A stretch of 39,511 bases of DNA from Planctomycetaceae bacterium (GTDB lineage: Bacteria; Planctomycetota; Planctomycetia; Pirellulales; Thermoguttaceae): NCBI GenBank assembly GCA_031282385.1, contig JAITDV010000010.1:1-39511 (forward strand). Reading direction: 5' to 3'. Positions 36,481 to 39,511 of this stretch are shown here, piece after piece; positions within the stretch are counted from its first letter, which is position 1, and every line of letters starts with the position of its first letter. Both the position numbers and the translations under genes were made by a program. Below the pieces are notes generated by a model. That model did not search any database, was not told the DNA's origin, and saw nothing but the letters and a program-made list of their open reading frames with translations.

Positions 36481-38544
36481 TTATCTGAAAACTCTTGTGC
36501 TTTCTTCTTTTGTTATTGGTTTTTCTAGATCGTCTGAAATGATTTGTACGGTGATTCTGTGATCGCCGTCGGCTTCGCATCTGGCGGCGATTTTGTACAC
36601 TTGTTCGCCTTTTGCGTCGAGTTGTGCTAGCGGTTCAAATTGTACAATTCCATTTTTTGACTGATGTCTTACAGGACCGTCTGCATTGACAAAAGACATC
36701 CCATTTGACAACTGCGCATTAACACGAACATTTCCTGCGTTCTTTGTTCCCTTGTTTGCAACCTTTATTTCATAAACGGCATTCTTGCCCAATTCAACCA
36801 AATTTGCATCTCCGGCTATTTCAAAAGAGATAGCAGAAATACCATCGATAACTATTGCGTGGGTTGTTTCTGCTTTTAAATTATTTTTACCGTTGCCTGC
36901 GAATTTTAGCGAATAATTACCGATTTTTGCCGGCATGAGTACAAGATCAATTTCACCTGATTTTTCTGCGGGCAACTCCTGTAAAGCCCAATGAACGGTA
37001 TGAGTTGACGATTCGTAAACGCCGCTTTGATTTGTACTGACAAATTGCATTGACACGGGAAGAGTCATTTTGAGTTCTACATCGTTTGCTGATGCAGTTC
37101 CGGTATTTGAGATTATTAATTTGAAATCAGATTTCCGTTCTAAAAATCGTTGTTTTGCGCCAACAATTTTTAAGTCCAATATTGGCGCCAACGCATTTAT
37201 AATAGTTTTTTCTTCTACTTTGAGGTTACCATTTGCTTTGACAACCAGCCTGTTTTGCAACGTTCCTGCGCCGACGCATATCAAAGGTAACGTCAACTTT
37301 TTTGCTTCTTTGGGTTTTAATGTGTCAATATTTCTATTGACAATATCTTTACCATCTTTGTGATAAAGACCATCAGGAATATGTTCTTCAACAATAATTC
37401 CGGTAGTAGTTGCGGTGCCTGGGTTGGAAATAGTTATTTCAATATTTGCGGTTTCGCCTAATCGTATTTCTTGTGGTGCTTTGACATCAACATGTATTTT
37501 TGGTCGTGTAACCATTGTTCTTGACGAAGCCTCTGCAAAATAATTTACCACCGCAACACTGCCGATTTCACCTTCCCTGATTGGAATTACACGCATCTCA
37601 ACAATTACTTGCTCACTACCGTCAAGATTACCAAGTCCCCAAAGTAATTCGCCATCGGGAGTAGTAGTTGCTTTGGGAGTAGTTGAGAGCAAGCGTGTTC
37701 CTAGCGGGACGCGGTCTTTGATCGTTACATTTTTTGCAGTTGAGCGACCGATATTGCGGACAACTGTTTTAATTGTCGTCGGTTGATCAATAACAATTTC
37801 GGACGGCAACACTTTCTCCAATGTGATATGAGGTGTTTGCACTCCTTCTAATGCAACTGGACCTGGAGTTCCTGTCCCTTCCTTTGTTCCCATGTCAACC
37901 CGTGTTGTGTTAGGAATGTCAATAACAGATTTTTGCGGTACGATTGTGTTGGGCAAAATTTCAGATTTAGAGTCGGCAATCGGCTCAGCCGTTGGTGTAA
38001 TTTCTTTTGACGAGGATATTGACGGCGGAATTGTTATGTTGTCTGGGGCAACTGTACTGGGAAAAGAAGCTGGAAACGGAGTTATTTCGTTGCCAAATGG
38101 ATCCGCAGTACCAAGAGAAGTCGGTTGAGCGGAGTTGGGCTGAGTTGAATTTGGTTTCAATGGATGAGGTTCAATTACTGTACCTACAGGTACAGAGCCA
38201 GACATTGATGCTCCGTAATCCGCATTAGGATTTCCGGCAACCGCATCAGGATAAATGCCTGATTCAGGTGGTTGTGGTATTATTTGAGATGTGTCTTGAT
38301 TGACATTATTACCCAAGGAATCATTCTTCGGAATTGTTCCTGAAGCGGTAATAATTGTACCGGACGCGGGAACTGTAACCGACGGCGGCAATTTGTTTTT
38401 GCTTGTTTTTGTACTGTTTGTACTTGAGGCAGTACGAAGCGGATTAACCCGAACCGGTTGTATTTGATTTTGACCAGATACAACTGATTCATTAAGCGTA
38501 AAAAAGAAAAGGGCAAGCCCTACACCAAACACTACAATTTTCAT
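36481..38544 (-). CDS. Exported protein with repeated DUF11/CARDB-like Ig-fold domains
   Basis: Signal-like MKIVVFGVGLALFFFTLNESVVSGQ; Pro/Ser/Thr-rich linker; repeated modules such as ITLEKVLPSEIVIDQPTTIKTVVRNIGRSTAKNVTIKDRVPLGTRLLS and ISNPGTATTTGIIVEEHIPDGL. Confidence 0.88.
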   Translation of the reverse strand: MKIVVFGVGLALFFFTLNESVVSGQNQIQPVRVNPLRTASSTNSTKTSKNKLPPSVTVPASGTIITASGTIPKNDSLGNNVNQDTSQIIPQPPESGIYPDAVAGNPNADYGASMSGSVPVGTVIEPHPLKPNSTQPNSAQPTSLGTADPFGNEITPFPASFPSTVAPDNITIPPSISSSKEITPTAEPIADSKSEILPNTIVPQKSVIDIPNTTRVDMGTKEGTGTPGPVALEGVQTPHITLEKVLPSEIVIDQPTTIKTVVRNIGRSTAKNVTIKDRVPLGTRLLSTTPKATTTPDGELLWGLGNLDGSEQVIVEMRVIPIREGEIGSVAVVNYFAEASSRTMVTRPKIHVDVKAPQEIRLGETANIEITISNPGTATTTGIIVEEHIPDGLYHKDGKDIVNRNIDTLKPKEAKKLTLPLICVGAGTLQNRLVVKANGNLKVEEKTIINALAPILDLKIVGAKQRFLERKSDFKLIISNTGTASANDVELKMTLPVSMQFVSTNQSGVYESSTHTVHWALQELPAEKSGEIDLVLMPAKIGNYSLKFAGNGKNNLKAETTHAIVIDGISAISFEIAGDANLVELGKNAVYEIKVANKGTKNAGNVRVNAQLSNGMSFVNADGPVRHQSKNGIVQFEPLAQLDAKGEQVYKIAARCEADGDHRITVQIISDDLEKPITKEESTRVFR

Positions 38545-38646
38545 GGCTTTAATAATATTAATTAATTTACGTCTGAATTAAATATTGTCAAAATTAATTT
38601 CCGTAACAAAACTCTGAACAATAACGCATTGATCAGAACCAACTAT

Positions 38647-38736
38647 ACTGCTTGTACTATAAATTGCGAGACTCAAGAGCGCAAAAAACCGGTAAGCAGG
38701 GCGAAGGTAAACGAAATTTAAAGTGTGAACAGTTTA
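38647..38736 (+). repeat. Family A element, copy A17 (shortened core)
   Basis: actgcttgtactataaattgcgagactcaagagcgcaaaaaaccggtaagcagggcgaaggtaaacgaaatttaaagtgtgaacagttta. Confidence 0.9.
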
Positions 38737-38914
38737 TAATCTGAAATTTTGCTGCCGATAAAAACAAAAAATTACAACTCATGCGCGTAGAATAACAATT
38801 TTCAAATTCCACGTAAAGAGCAATTTTTCAAAATTACAATTGAGAGTTTCCAAGAATATGATTTGGGCATATCTAATAATTTATTTTTATCACAAAGAAC
38901 ACAGAGAAAGAAAA

Positions 38915-39004
38915 TATATTTGTAACTATTCAGTCGTGTGTTTTATTATCTGCAACTATTTTGTTACCGATAAGAAATATACGACTGAATAGATACAAAT
39001 ATAC
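38915..39004. repeat. Family C element with both ends (~24-bp terminal inverted repeats)
   Basis: atatttgtaactattcagtcgtgt ... atacgactgaatagatacaaatat; arms match at 22 of 24 positions by eye. Confidence 0.8.
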
Positions 39005-39028
39005 TTCTTTTTCGTTACAAAAAAGTTT

Positions 39029-39066
39029 TTAAACTGTTCACATTTTAAATTTCCTTTGCCGCCGAT
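39029..39066 (-). repeat. Family A half-element
   Basis: ttaaactgttcacattttaaatttcctttgccgccgat. Confidence 0.75.
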
Positions 39067-39100
39067 AGCGCGGCTGGAAATGAACTGATTAAATCAAAAC

Positions 39101-39122
39101 ATAAAATCCACTGAAATATTAT
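39101..39122. repeat. Family B solo end
   Basis: ataaaatccactgaaatattat. Confidence 0.6.
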
Positions 39123-39124
39123 AT

Positions 39125-39511
39125 TTACTTTATTTTTTTTCTCCGATATATTAGCGCAACAATAATAACAAGAAATAACAATATAAATAATAACAAGAAA
39201 TACATCATTGTTTGTTGTGTTGTTGGTTGTGCCGATGTGTTGGGTGAAAGTTGTGATGCGGTTGTTGGGGCGGGCAAGTCTTCTGCGTCGTCGTTTGTTT
39301 TTTCAGCTTCAACAACAGCATCGGTTAGTTCTTTTTTGTATTTTTCCAGCGCAACAGATTTCATTTTTTTGCGGGTTTGTTTGGACAATTCGGAATTGAA
39401 CATTGCGAGTCGGCGGTAAACGAATTCATTGCGGTCAAAGCCTTCAATCTCTGAATACTTGACCAATATCTTTTCCAACTCTTCAGCCGAAAGCGAATAT
39501 AATTGCAAAAA
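39125..39511 (-). CDS. C-terminal part of a protein with a C-terminal TM anchor; N-terminus beyond the window
   Basis: Open to the window edge; ...SELSKQTRKKMKSVALEKYKKELTDAVVEAEKTNDDAEDLPAPTTASQLSPNTSAQPTTQQTMMYFLLLFILLFLVIIVALIYRRKKIK. Confidence 0.6.
   Translation of the reverse strand, partial: FLQLYSLSAEELEKILVKYSEIEGFDRNEFVYRRLAMFNSELSKQTRKKMKSVALEKYKKELTDAVVEAEKTNDDAEDLPAPTTASQLSPNTSAQPTTQQTMMYFLLLFILLFLVIIVALIYRRKKIK

Noticed and set aside
821-39066. Clear target-site duplications around family A copies
   Set aside because: A3 can be read as flanked by TA on both sides (TA-CTGTTC...GAACAG-TA), which would suit an IS630/mariner-like mechanism, but most other copies have TA on only one side or on neither, so I do not claim it.

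Overview
Chromosomal window, AT-rich, from a bacterium whose gene content fits Planctomycetota, probably a Pirellulales-like lineage (inference: tandem OmpL/BBP2-type porins, many large exported TPR proteins, a DUF11/CARDB-type surface protein, a planctomycete-style MotA/TolQ/ExbB protein). About 20 protein genes are supportable: an edge-truncated GH88/GH105-like hydrolase, S41 peptidase, IspH, a ComEA-like HhH protein, several TPR proteins, two tandem beta-barrel porins, a DEAD-box helicase with a ~478-aa low-complexity N-terminus, a membrane protein with two CxxC pairs, a TPR+SEC-C protein, a membrane-anchored GTPase, a CNNM/CorC-like protein, an ExbB-like protein, peptide deformylase, an MFS protein with a large inserted loop, a PilM/GspL-like protein and a DUF11-type protein. 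I saw no rRNA, tRNA, CRISPR array, phage or transposase gene. The most interesting signal is in the intergenic DNA, which holds at least three families of small inverted-repeat elements. Family A is ~100 bp, with termini ACTGTTCGTACTATAAATT / AATTTAAAGTGTGAACAGT and a central GCCTGCTT..GATA..AAGCAGGC hairpin. It has about 11 complete or near-complete copies plus about 7 halves or solo ends, in both orientations, never inside a confident CDS and often just upstream of a start codon. Its stem varies in a partly compensatory way, and one copy has its terminal repeat expanded into six tandem 16-bp units. Family B (ends TATTTCAGTGGAATKTTTTT) and family C (ACGACTGAATAGTTACAAAT) co-occur with A in mosaic clusters. 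No searches were run; all family names come from motif recognition.
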